Shown here: positions 8,946 through 16,805 of the stretch, piece after piece | How positions within the stretch are numbered: position 1 is the first letter of the stretch | How the letters are laid out: the number at the start of each line of letters is the position of its first letter | Assembly (NCBI GenBank): GCA_963806955.1 | Contig: CAWDZG010000002.1 | Coordinates: 434,001 to 498,000, forward strand | Reading direction: 5' to 3' | DNA from: Gaiellasilicea sp963806955 | Lineage (GTDB): Bacteria; Actinomycetota; Thermoleophilia; Gaiellales; Gaiellaceae | DNA: 64,000 nt | Notes under the pieces: generated by a model | The model's input: the letters and a program-made list of their open reading frames with translations, nothing else | What the model was told of the DNA's origin: nothing | Databases searched by the model: none | Translations under genes and position numbers: made by a program

Positions 8946-9550
8946 GAGCCACCACCCGACGCGGCTACCCCGGGGTCGCGGACGTCGGCCACGATCGTGA
9001 ACTGGACGAGGTCACGCGCGTTGGCCGACACGCTCGCGCTGCTCTGGAGCTGGACGTTCGCGAAGTCGGGAATCACCGAGAGGCGCGACAGGAAGCGCGC
9101 GACACCGCTCTGTGAGTAGGTCGAACCGGCGAGCGAGAACTTCGACGCGCTTTCACCGGCGACTCCCCCTGCGGTCGGAGCGGCGGCGCCGAGGTTGGTC
9201 AGCCACACGTCCTCCGGGAGCACGAGCGAGACCTGGCGCAACACGCGATCCCAGGCGATCCGCCCCGAGAGCGCGGCCGACAGGGCGCCGACGCGGGCGC
9301 TCTTCTGGGCGGCGAGCGCGTCGTCGTTGCTCGTGTCGGTCGCGGGGGCGGCCGGGATCGCAGCGATCTGTGCCCGCAGCGCGTCGAGCTCGGCCTGCTT
9401 CTCGCTCCCGGCGCCGCCGGCGCTCAGGATCATCGAGACGAGCACGACGCTGACGAGCGCGACGCCGCCGGCCGAGCCGACGACGACGCCGCGCTTGGCC
9501 TCGAAGCTCTTCTTGGGTGCGTCGCGTGGGAGAAGGTTGACGGCACGCAT
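8942..9550 (-). CDS. pilN: Type IV pilus inner-membrane protein PilN
   Basis: 202 residues. MRAVNLLPRDAPKKSFEAKR is the diagnostic cytoplasmic tail: the INLLP-like motif binds the groove of PilM. A helix follows (VVVGSAGGVALVSVVLVSMIL), then a coiled coil and a PilN fold (WDRVLRQVSLVLPEDVWLTNL). The ATG overlaps the pilM stop by one base (TGATG). The most upstream start in this frame is far inside pilM and was rejected in favour of this motif-bearing Met. Confidence 0.9.
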   Translation of the reverse strand: MRAVNLLPRDAPKKSFEAKRGVVVGSAGGVALVSVVLVSMILSAGGAGSEKQAELDALRAQIAAIPAAPATDTSNDDALAAQKSARVGALSAALSGRIAWDRVLRQVSLVLPEDVWLTNLGAAAPTAGGVAGESASKFSLAGSTYSQSGVARFLSRLSVIPDFANVQLQSSASVSANARDLVQFTIVADVRDPGVAASGGGS

Positions 9551-11588
9551 CAGTCGTCGATCCCCAGGCCGATCGCGACGGCGAGCGAACCGACCTGCTC
9601 GGGGTCGCGCACCTTCTTCGAGACCTTGACGCGATTCATCGGGTCGGCGATCCGGACCGGCACGCCGATCAGCCGCTCGAGCTCGGCTCCGAGCCCCGGC
9701 AGGTGGGCCGTGCCGCCCGTGAGGACGACCGCGCCGATCCCCAGCGAGCCGGGCTGGTTCTGGTAGAACTGGAGCGAGGAGACGAGCTCCCGCGCGAACG
9801 TCTGCAGACCCTTCCTCGCCGCTTCGCGCGCGGTCTCGAGCTGGCTCTCGTTGAAGCCGAAGGGCGTGTGCTCGGCGCCCGCGAACGAGAGCGCGCGCTT
9901 CAGCGGCTCGACCTCGCTCGGCGCCATGTCGAGCGCCCGCGCGATCGCGACGTTGAGCGCCCAGCCACCCCACTCGAGGACGCGAGTGAACTCACAGACG
10001 CGACCGTCGGAGACGGCGAAGGTGGAGCGCTCGTGCCCGACCGAGACCGCGACGAGCGCACCGCGCTCCGAACCGGGGACGGGGTCGTAGGGCTCCGCGA
10101 CGGCCCGCAGGAGCGCGAATGCCTCGAGGTCGATGCCGACGACCTGCAACCCGGCCTTGCGGCACGCGTAGACGTAGCGGTCGACGAGCTCCCGGTAGGC
10201 GACGACGAGCAGCACGCGCCGGACCGGCTGACCGTCTTCGGTCACGCTCTCCGACAGCACCTGGTAGTCGATCACCGCCTCCTCGATCGGGATCGGCAGC
10301 ACCTCCTGGGCGCGGAACCTGATCGCATTCGCGAGCTGCTTCTCGTCCGCGATCCCGGCCACCTCGAAGGTGCGCACGCCGATGCGGTTGTTCGCGATCC
10401 CGAGCCGGATCCCGCGCTTCGGCAAGCCGTTCCGGGAGAAGAAGTCCTTCAGCGCGACGGCGAGCGCCTCGGGGTCGCGCACCTCGCCGTTGACGACGAT
10501 CCCTTGCTCGAGCGGCTGGCGCACCACCTGCATCAGCTCGGGCGACTCGCCGTTGTGGACACGGGCCGCCGCGAGCTGCGATCCGCCGATCTTCAGGCCG
10601 ACGACCTTCTTCGCGGCGCTGCTGCCGCCGCCGCCGAACGACGGGAGCGAGGGCAGCGTGGGGAGCGACGGGAGCGAGGGGCGCCGGCGCGGCGCGCGCG
10701 GCTCCTTCGGGGCCGCCTCGGCGACCGGCTCGGCGGCATCCCACTCCTTCGCCGCGCGCTTGAACGAGAGGTCGCGCTTGTAGAAGGGAGCGCGCTCGCC
10801 GCCGGCGTCGGCCGCCTGCACGGGCCGCTCGCGCTTCGGGCGCTCCGCCTTCGGCGCTTCGGCGTCTTCGGCGTCTTCGGGCCACGCTTGAGCGAGAGCT
10901 CCTTCTTGTAGAACGGCACCTTGGCGGTGTCGGCGGCCTCGTGAACGAGCGCCGGCTCCACCACGGTCGCGACGACGGGCTGAGCCACATCGGGCTGCGC
11001 CAGATCGGGCTGCGCCAGATCGGGCTGCACGAGATCGGGCTCCGGCTCCGGCTCCGGGGAGAGCGCCGGCAGCTCGACGGCGGCGACGGGCAGGTCGAGG
11101 TCGAAATCGGAGGTTGGTTCCGGCAGCAGCACCGCCGTGTCGGCCTCGGCCTCGGGCAGCGCGAACGGATCCGCCTCGACGGCGAGCTCCGGCGCGGCGA
11201 CGGGATCGGCCTCGGCAACGGGCTCGGCCTCGGTCGGCGGCTCGGAGACTTCTTCGAGCGGCGCCGTCAGCCAGTCGTGCTCGACCGGGGCGACAGCCGG
11301 TGCCTCGGCGGCGGCGACGGGATCGGCCGCGGCGGCGACGGGCTGCTCCGGCGCGAACTCGGCCAGCATCGCCTCGAAGTCGGGATCGGAGACGGCGAGC
11401 GGGTCGGGGACGACCGGCGTGGCGTCGGCCTCGGGCTCGTTCTCTCCCTCGCCGGCCTGCTTGCGCAGCGAGATCTCCTTCTTCCACAGAGAGCTTCCTT
11501 CCGCGGCGGGCTCGCCGCCGTCCTCGTCCGGGCGGCGGCGGAACGAGATCTCCTTCTTCCAGATCGAGTCGGGCTTCTCGTCGCTCAT
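9550..11588 (-). CDS. pilM: PilM actin-like ATPase with a long repeat-bearing N-terminal extension (one frameshift)
   Basis: The C-terminal 350 residues are a standard PilM: KKVVGLKIGGSQLAAARV, RLGIANNRIGVRTFEV, GIDLEAFALLRAV, VAVSVGHERSTFAV and VVLTGGTAHLPGL form the actin-type nucleotide site. Ahead of this lie about 310 extra residues, acidic and Ala/Pro/Glu-rich, with four copies of a basic motif: WKKEISFRR (10-18), WKKEISLRK (35-43), FYKKELSLKR (about 225) and FYKRDLSFKR (about 266). The extension is in a different frame from the core. One missing A near 10856, in a KTPKTPK repeat, restores a 679-residue protein. The start overlaps the pilT1 stop (ATGA). Confidence 0.85.
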
Positions 11589-12739
11589 CCGGTGCTCCCC
11601 GCAATTCTCAGGCCGCTGTTCAGCGGCTCGTCCTGGCGCAGCTCGTCCTCGAACCCAGCTCGCTCGAGCAGGCCGTCGAGCTGCTCGACGCGGCTGGAGA
11701 CGGCCAGCGCCGCTTCCCGGGTGATCACCCGGCGCAGCACGAGGTTGGCGAGCGACTGCTCCATCGTCGTCATCCCGCGCCCGGTCGAGGTCTGCATGAT
11801 CGAGTAGATCTGCTCGACCTTGCCCTGGCGGATCAGGTTGCGCGTGGCGTCGTCGGGCAGCAGGATCTCGAGCGCGGCGACGCGGCCCTGACCGTCTGCG
11901 GTCGGAATCAGCGCCTGCGTGACGATCCCCTGCAGCGAGCCGGCGAGCATGATCCGCACCTGCTCCTGCTGCTCGGCCGGGAAGACGTCGATGATGCGGT
12001 CGACCGTGCCGGGCGCGCTCTGGGTGTGCAGGGTGCCGAGCACGAGGTGACCCGTCTCCGCCGCGGTGAGCGCGGTGCCGATCGTCTCGAGGTCGCGCAT
12101 CTCGCCGACGAGGATCACGTCCGGGTCCTGGCGGAGCGCGGCGCGAAGTGCCTCGCCGAAGCTCGTCGCGTCGACCCCGATCTCGCGCTGGTTGACGATG
12201 CAGCTCTTGTGGCGGTGCACGAACTCGATCGGATCCTCGATCGTGAGAATGTGGTCGGTGCGGTTCCGGTTGACCTCGTCGATCATCGCGGCGAGCGTCG
12301 TCGACTTACCGGAGCCGGTCGGGCCGGTGACGAGGACGAGGCCGCGCGGCTGCATCGCGAGCTCGGCGAGCGACGTCGGCAGGCTCAGCTCCTCGAGGGT
12401 CTTCAGCTCCTCGGGGATGACGCGGAACGCCGCGCCGAGCGCCTCGCGCTGGAAGTAGACGTTGACGCGGAAGCGGGCGAGGCCCGGCACCGAGTGCGAC
12501 GTGTCGATCTGGCGCTTGATCTCGAGCTGCTTCTGCTGCTCGGTCGAGAGCACGCGGTAGAGCAGCTGCTGGGTGTCTTCGGGCGTCAGCGACGGCACGC
12601 CCTCGAGCCGCTCGAGCTCACCGCGGATGCGGATCGCCGGCGGCGTTCCGACCGTCAGGTGGAGGTCGGAGGCGCCACGCGCGACCATCGCCTCGAGGAG
12701 GTCGTCGATCGAGCGCAGGGGGGAAGTGCCGGGAGGCAT
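11585..12739 (-). CDS. pilT: Pilus retraction/secretion ATPase PilT (copy 1)
   Basis: 384 residues from ATG 12739. N-terminal PAS-like domain (SDLHLTVGTPPAIRIRGEL), Walker A GPTGSGKSTTLAAMID, Asp box HILTIEDPIEFVH, Walker B DPDVILVGEMRD and His box TGHLVLGTLHT. AIRNLIR-type PilT features are present (DDATRNLIRQGK). The frame stays open to 12850, but the promoter-like element at 12760-12787 lies inside that stretch, so ATG 12739 is preferred. It heads an unbroken run pilT1-M-N-O-P-like, so this ATPase is tied to the assembly core; retraction is the usual role. Confidence 0.9.
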   Translation of the reverse strand: MPPGTSPLRSIDDLLEAMVARGASDLHLTVGTPPAIRIRGELERLEGVPSLTPEDTQQLLYRVLSTEQQKQLEIKRQIDTSHSVPGLARFRVNVYFQREALGAAFRVIPEELKTLEELSLPTSLAELAMQPRGLVLVTGPTGSGKSTTLAAMIDEVNRNRTDHILTIEDPIEFVHRHKSCIVNQREIGVDATSFGEALRAALRQDPDVILVGEMRDLETIGTALTAAETGHLVLGTLHTQSAPGTVDRIIDVFPAEQQEQVRIMLAGSLQGIVTQALIPTADGQGRVAALEILLPDDATRNLIRQGKVEQIYSIMQTSTGRGMTTMEQSLANLVLRRVITREAALAVSSRVEQLDGLLERAGFEDELRQDEPLNSGLRIAGSTG

Positions 12740-12759
12740 CGTGCCGCTCACGAACTCGG

Positions 12760-12787
12760 CTATCGGCAGGCGGCCGGAGTAACTTGA
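12760..12787 (-). promoter_or_regulatory. Sigma-28/WhiG-like promoter of the pilT1-pilM-N-O operon
   Basis: TCAAGTTA (12780-12787), 12 bases, GCCGATAG (12760-12767) preceded by CT. ATG 12739 begins 21 bases after the -10. The -35 differs from the pilB site at one position only (TCAAGTGA). Confidence 0.6.
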
Positions 12788-12881
12788 GTGAGGGATCGCC
12801 GGGCTCGCGCGCGCGCCCGCGTTCCTTCTCCCGGCGGTCGTGCGACTCACCCACCGTGGGGGATGCCGCGGGTGAGCGTTC

Positions 12882-12923
12882 CCCCTTTCGAGGGGTCATA
12901 GCCCGCCCTCTTACGGCCGATGT
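12882..12923 (+). promoter_or_regulatory. Possible pilA promoter with adjacent UUCG hairpin
   Basis: CCCCT-TTCG-AGGGG (12882-12895) is a perfect small hairpin with a UUCG loop, directly before TCATAGCC (12896-12903), 12 bases and GCCGATGT (12916-12923). The -10 lacks the preceding CT found in the other pilus promoters and the -35 is poor, so this is a weak match. An SD (AAGGAGA, about 12958-12964) and a 40-nt leader would follow. Confidence 0.35.
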
Positions 12924-12971
12924 CTGCTCGGCCACAGCACGACGACCGTCCCCTCGGAAGGAGACATTTCA

Positions 12972-13424
12972 ATGCTTACAGCGCTGCGCAAGCGGCTTGA
13001 CGCGAAGGGCGAGAAGGGTTTCACCCTGATCGAGCTCCTCGTCGTCATCATCATCATCGGCATCCTGCTCGCGATTGCGGTGCCGTCGTACCTCGGCTTC
13101 CGCGACCGTGCGGCCAAGGCCGCCAACCAGGCGAACATCCGCGCCTCGATCCCGTCGATCGAGACGTACGCGGCGGACAACGCCACCGGCTACACCGGCA
13201 TGAACCGCGCCGCGCTGCTGCTCATCGACGCCGGCCTCTCGGTCGGGATCGAGGTCGCGGGTGCGGACGGTGCTGCCGGCACCGCGCCGACGGCGAGCTC
13301 GTACTGCATGCAGACCGTGGACGCGGACACGTTCGTGGCCGGCTCGGCACCGTTCCCCTACTACTACCAGCAGGGTGGCGCCTCCGGCGTCAACGGTGTG
13401 ATCACTGCGGGCGCCTGTCCGTAA
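12972..13424 (+). CDS. pilA: Major type IV pilin PilA
   Basis: 150 residues. Leader MLTALRKRLDAKGEKG is cut before FTLIELLVVIIIIGILLAIA, with Phe +1 and Glu +5, the canonical assembly residues. The mature pilin is about 134 residues, with two Cys near the ends (YCMQTVD and the terminal GACP) that could form the D-region disulphide, and a Tyr-rich segment (FPYYYQQ). It has a strong SD 8 bases before ATG, unlike its leaderless neighbours, and its own terminator, as expected for a highly expressed subunit. Divergent from pilT1. Confidence 0.93.
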   Translation: MLTALRKRLDAKGEKGFTLIELLVVIIIIGILLAIAVPSYLGFRDRAAKAANQANIRASIPSIETYAADNATGYTGMNRAALLLIDAGLSVGIEVAGADGAAGTAPTASSYCMQTVDADTFVAGSAPFPYYYQQGGASGVNGVITAGACP

Positions 13425-13447
13425 GCAGCACTGAGCACTGCTTGACC

Positions 13448-13482
13448 GAGAGGGCGCGGGCAACCGCGCCCTCTCTCGTTTT
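13448..13482 (+). terminator. Rho-independent terminator after pilA
   Basis: A 12-bp perfect stem GAGAGGGCGCGG / CCGCGCCCTCTC with loop GCAA, followed by TCGTTTT. It lies 23 bp after the pilA stop. Confidence 0.9.
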
Positions 13483-13487
13483 CCCGC

Positions 13488-13515
13488 TTCAGATTCACAC
13501 GCACGCTGCCGATAG
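13488..13515 (+). promoter_or_regulatory. Sigma-28/WhiG-like promoter of the 13525 gene pair
   Basis: TTCAGATT (13488-13495), 12 bases, GCCGATAG (13508-13515) preceded by CT. ATG 13525 begins 10 bases after the -10. AGGAGGG lies between the two, so either a very short leader or a leaderless mRNA is possible. Confidence 0.5.
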
Positions 13516-13524
13516 AGGAGGGAG

Positions 13525-14148
13525 ATGGAGAAGGTCAGCCCCCCCGTTCGCATCCTCGCGCTCGTCCTCGTCCTGGTCGGCGTCGGCGGCATGCTCGCGC
13601 TCCGGATGCTGGGGCCGAGCGACGCGCCCGGGACGGTGTCCGCCGCAGCAGTCACGCCCGTGAAGCGCGCCCCCGCGACGCAGCCGGCGAAGGCCGCCGG
13701 TAGCGCGCCCGCGAAGGCCAAGGCGCCGGTCTCGAAGGCGCCGGTCTCGAAGGCGAAGGCCGCGAAGCCGGCGACGGCCGCGAAGCCCAAGCCGAAGCCG
13801 AAGCCGAAGCCCGCGAAGCCGGCCGTGGCCCCGACGGGCTTCCCGCTCGTGGTCGACCAGGCGCTCGCCAAGTACGAGGTCGTCGTGCTCTCGCTCGTCG
13901 TCCCAGGCGCTCGCGTCGACGAGCTCGCTGCCGCGGAGGCCGAGGCGGGAGCGAAGCTCGGCGGTGCCGGCTTCCTCGCGCTCAACGTCCTCAACGAGGA
14001 TGTCGCGCGGGCGCTGCTGACCAAGATCGACGCGGTGAAGGATCCGAGCGTGCTCGTGCTGACGCGCTCCGGCAAGGTCGCGCTCGAGCTGGGCGGCTTC
14101 GTCGACCGCGAGACGGTCGCCCAGGCGGCCGCCAACGCGTCGTCGTGA
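13525..14148 (+). CDS. Membrane-anchored protein with KPKP linker and thioredoxin-like end
   Basis: 207 residues. One N-terminal helix (VRILALVLVLVGVGGMLALRML), then about 70 residues of Ala/Lys/Pro with short repeats (KAPVSKAPVSKAK, KPKPKPKPKP) that could cross or bind the wall, and a C-terminal globular domain of about 95 residues. That domain (YEVVVLSLVVPGARVDELAA through PSVLVLTRSGKVALELGGFVDRETV) has thioredoxin-like strand order but no CxxC, so redox activity is not expected. Its promoter matches those of the pil operons, and it lies between pilA and pilB, so a pilus-related periplasmic or wall role is inferred. Confidence 0.7.
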   Translation: MEKVSPPVRILALVLVLVGVGGMLALRMLGPSDAPGTVSAAAVTPVKRAPATQPAKAAGSAPAKAKAPVSKAPVSKAKAAKPATAAKPKPKPKPKPAKPAVAPTGFPLVVDQALAKYEVVVLSLVVPGARVDELAAAEAEAGAKLGGAGFLALNVLNEDVARALLTKIDAVKDPSVLVLTRSGKVALELGGFVDRETVAQAAANASS

Positions 14149-14411
14149 GCAAGACCGCGCAGCGCTCCGAGCGCGAGCTCTTCGTGCGACACGCTCGCAA
14201 GGACGGCCGCTCCGTCGCCGTGCTCCGTGCCGTCGATCACGGGGACTCCTGTGTCGTCGAGGCCGAGGTCTTCCCGACCGGCGGCCCGAACAATGCCGAG
14301 GCGTCGCACCCGGGCCCGTATACGTTCGCGAGCTCTGCCGAGGCGACGCAGTTCGTGACCGAGGCCGTCGAGGCGCTCATGGTCCTCGGCTGCGACGTCC
14401 AGGCGAAGTAG
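14145..14411 (+). CDS. Small conserved-looking protein, unknown
   Basis: 88 residues, no membrane segment or signal peptide. The sequence (ELFVRHARKDGRSVAVLRAVDH, FASSAEATQFVTEAVEALMVLGCDVQ) predicts a mixed alpha/beta fold of one small domain. The GTG start overlaps the preceding stop by four bases (GTGA), so it is translationally coupled to the KPKP-linker protein and shares its promoter. Its 3' end overlaps the antisense gene at 14377-14784 by 35 bases. Function not recognised. Confidence 0.6.
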   Translation: MSKTAQRSERELFVRHARKDGRSVAVLRAVDHGDSCVVEAEVFPTGGPNNAEASHPGPYTFASSAEATQFVTEAVEALMVLGCDVQAK

Positions 14412-14784
14412 CGCGCCCCCGCAACGCGTCGTCAGGTCGGCGCCCGCCGCCGCGGAACGCCTTGTGTTGCTGCAACACAAGCTCCTCCTTCCGCTGGAGC
14501 TCACGCAGCCGCTCGAGCGTCCACACCGCGTTCGGGACCCGGCCGGCGGCATTCGCGGAGAAGACCTGTTTCAGCTCGTCGTGGAACTGGTCGCGCACGG
14601 CTCGCCGCAACCGCTCGATCCGGACGAGACGGCGTACGTGCGCATAGCTCGGACGCGCAAGCCCAAGCCGTTCCGCGGCAGCGCCGACCTCCCGCCAGGT
14701 CTGCGCGGCCGGCGTGCCGTCGCGGTCCAGCGCACCGATGAGGACGGCGATCCGGGGATCGTTCGGCGAGAGCGCGAAGCGCAC
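14377..14784 (-). CDS. Possible DNA-binding protein flanked by a repeated palindrome
   Basis: 135 residues, basic and mostly helical. The central part (TWREVGAAAERLGLARPSYAHVRRLVRIERLRRAV) reads like a helix-turn-helix plus linker, and the last 35 residues are Arg/Gly-rich and probably disordered. It is not a family I can name. One palindrome (14844-14864) lies 60 bp before its start and a near-identical one (14461-14481) falls within its 3' coding part, which would fit autoregulation. Overlap with the opposite gene end lowers confidence that the full C-terminus is real. Confidence 0.5.
   Translation of the reverse strand: MRFALSPNDPRIAVLIGALDRDGTPAAQTWREVGAAAERLGLARPSYAHVRRLVRIERLRRAVRDQFHDELKQVFSANAAGRVPNAVWTLERLRELQRKEELVLQQHKAFRGGGRRPDDALRGRATSPGRRSRGP
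14461..14481. repeat. Palindrome copy 1 (CTTGTGTT-N5-AACACAAG)
   Basis: A perfect palindrome with 10-bp arms around a single T. It differs from the copy at 14844-14864 at two central positions only and lies inside the 3' part of the 14377-14784 gene. Confidence 0.8.
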
Positions 14785-14843
14785 CTCTCAAGCGTGCCGG
14801 GCCGACGGGCGACGAATGTGCCGAATCGGTCACGAACAGGTGC

Positions 14844-14864
14844 CTTGTGTTTCAGCAACACAAG
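14844..14864. repeat. Palindrome copy 2 (CTTGTGTT-N5-AACACAAG)
   Basis: 8-bp perfect arms around TCAGC-type centre bases. It lies between pilB and the start of the 14377-14784 gene, 60 bp upstream of that start, where an operator would be expected. Confidence 0.8.
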
Positions 14865-14897
14865 CTTCGGGTGCGGTCGCGAGTTCGTGCCGACGCG

Positions 14898-16694
14898 TCA
14901 GACGAGCACGCGGGCGAGCTCTTCGACCGACGTGAGGCCCGCAGCGACCTTCGCGAGGCCGTCGTCCCAGAGCGAGCGCATCCCCGCCTCCATCGCCGCC
15001 CGCTCGATCTCCTCGCGGCTCGCGTGCTTGACCGCCAGCTGCGCGATCGACTCGGTCATCGTCAGCAGCTGATAGACGCCGACCCGCCCCTTGTACCCGG
15101 TCTGGTTGCAGCGCGGGCAGCCCTTCTTGCGGTAGAACGCCATCCCGTCCGAGGCGAGCGCGACGTCCGGGGTCACGCGCGACTGCAGCAGCTCGTCGAC
15201 CGACGGCTGATACATCTCGCAGCAATGGGAGCAGAGCTTGCGGGCGAGCCGCTGCGCGATCACACCCGACACCGCGGCGCCCGTGAGGAACGGCTCGACA
15301 CCCATCTCGGTCAGGCGGGAGACGGTGCTCGGCGCGTCGTTCGTGTGCAGCGTCGAGAGCACGAAGTGTCCGGTGAGGGCGGCCTCGATCGAGATCTTCG
15401 CCGTCTCGCCGTCGCGGATCTCACCCACCATCACCACGTCGGGGTCGGAACGCAGGATCGAGCGCAGCGCCGACGCGAACGTCAGCCCGGCGCGGACGTT
15501 GATCTGCACCTGGTTGACGCCCGTGAGCCGGTACTCGACCGGATCCTCGACGGTGATGATGTTGATCTCGGGACTGTTGATCGTCGTCAGGGCGGCGTAC
15601 AGGGTCGTCGACTTACCGGAGCCGGTGGGACCGGTGACGAGCAACGCGCCGGTCGGCCGGGCGATGATCTCGGCGAGCCTGTCGCGCATGTCGTCCGCGA
15701 GCCCGAGCTCCTCGAGCGTCGGCGCCCGGCGCGACTTGTCGAGGAGGCGCATGACGACCTTCTCGCCCTCGACGGTCGGCAGGGTGGCGACGCGGATGTC
15801 GAGCATGCGGCCGGCGGCCGCGGCATTGAGCGAGATGCGACCGTCCTGCGGCTTGCGGCGCTCGGCGATGTCGAGCTTCGCGAGCACCTTCAGGCGGGTC
15901 GTCACGCCCGGCGTCATCCGCTTCGGGATCCGCTGCACCTCGTGCAGCACGCCGTCCACACGGAAGCGGACGACGAGTGCGTCCTCCTGCGGCTCGAAGT
16001 GGACGTCCGAGGCACCGTCCTCGGCCGCCTGGAAGATGACCGAGTTGACGAGCCGGACGAGCGGAGCGTCCGAGAGGCCGTCCTCGGCCTCGAGGTCGTC
16101 GCCCTCCTCCTCGGCCTCCGCGGTGCCGAGCTCCTCGTCGACCTCGTCGATGACGGCCCGCGCGCCGAACGCCTCGGAGGCACGCGCCATCCGGCGCAGC
16201 TCGAGGAGGATGTCCTCGCTCGAGGCGACGCCGAGGTCGAGGGGATACCGGGTCGCGAGCCGGAGCTCGTCGATTCCGTGCAGGTTGCCCGGGTCGGCGA
16301 CCGCGATCCGCAGGGTGCCGTCGTCGAGCGCGTACGGGATCGCGACGACCCGCTCCAGCACGTGCAGCGGGATCAGCTGTGCCGCTCCCTTGTCCACGCC
16401 GGCCAGCGCGAGATCGACGAGCGCGACCTGATAGCGGACGGCGAGCGAGCGGGCGATGCCTTCCGGCGGCGCGACTCCCTCGTCGACGATCGCCTGCGCC
16501 AGCGAGCCCTGACCGGCGCGCCCGCGGACGAGCGCGAGCTTGTCGGGCGCGACCAGGCCGGTGGCGCTGAGCAGGTCGACGACGAGCTCTGCCATCACGT
16601 TGATCGGCATGCCGGAGGCAAGCGGCTGCGCGCCTGTGGTCTCCCCGGCGGGCGGGCCGACGGTACGTAGGTTCGGTGGACGTTCGCTGTCCAT
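14898..16694 (-). CDS. pilB: Pilus assembly ATPase PilB (GspE family)
   Basis: 598 residues from ATG 16694. N-terminal GspEII-like region (LGVAPDKLALVRGR, SLAQAIVDEGV, VRYQVALVDLALAGVD), an acidic linker (about 205-225), then the ATPase core: SDVHFEPQEDALVVRFRVDG, Walker A GPTGSGKSTTLYAAL, EDPVEYRL, Walker B DPDVVMVGEIRD, and HFVLSTLHTNDA. The zinc site has CSHC and, later, CPRC (about residues 505-545). The in-frame ATG at 16703 would fall at the predicted transcription start, so the next ATG, preceded by GAGGG, is preferred. It powers pilus extension by acting on PilC. Confidence 0.93.
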   Translation of the reverse strand: MDSERPPNLRTVGPPAGETTGAQPLASGMPINVMAELVVDLLSATGLVAPDKLALVRGRAGQGSLAQAIVDEGVAPPEGIARSLAVRYQVALVDLALAGVDKGAAQLIPLHVLERVVAIPYALDDGTLRIAVADPGNLHGIDELRLATRYPLDLGVASSEDILLELRRMARASEAFGARAVIDEVDEELGTAEAEEEGDDLEAEDGLSDAPLVRLVNSVIFQAAEDGASDVHFEPQEDALVVRFRVDGVLHEVQRIPKRMTPGVTTRLKVLAKLDIAERRKPQDGRISLNAAAAGRMLDIRVATLPTVEGEKVVMRLLDKSRRAPTLEELGLADDMRDRLAEIIARPTGALLVTGPTGSGKSTTLYAALTTINSPEINIITVEDPVEYRLTGVNQVQINVRAGLTFASALRSILRSDPDVVMVGEIRDGETAKISIEAALTGHFVLSTLHTNDAPSTVSRLTEMGVEPFLTGAAVSGVIAQRLARKLCSHCCEMYQPSVDELLQSRVTPDVALASDGMAFYRKKGCPRCNQTGYKGRVGVYQLLTMTESIAQLAVKHASREEIERAAMEAGMRSLWDDGLAKVAAGLTSVEELARVLV

Positions 16695-16708
16695 ATCCCT
16701 CATTCGAG

Positions 16709-16736
16709 TTATCGGCAGCCGCGAGCCTTCACTTGA
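16709..16736 (-). promoter_or_regulatory. Sigma-28/WhiG-like promoter of pilB
   Basis: TCAAGTGA (16729-16736), 12 bases, GCCGATAA (16709-16716) preceded by CT. The -10 matches the FliA consensus at all eight positions. An inverted repeat GCCGCGAG / CTCGCGGC (16718-16725 and 16740-16747) flanks the -35 and could be an operator or the terminator of the upstream pilD operon. Confidence 0.65.
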
Positions 16737-16805
16737 CCGCTCGCGGCAGGGGTCTCGAAGCTTCGCCCGCCCGGCGCGGAACCCTCGCCGGATCCCTCGT
16801 TCGAG

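Noticed and set aside
10840..10890. Programmed frameshifting in pilM
   Set aside because: No slippery heptamer is seen, and the break is fixed by one base in a short tandem repeat. The same kind of break recurs in unrelated genes across the window.
12840..12971. c-di-GMP riboswitch before pilA
   Set aside because: Such switches precede pilin genes in some bacteria, but none of the conserved GEMM sequence blocks are visible; only a small UUCG hairpin and a leader of about 40 nt are seen.
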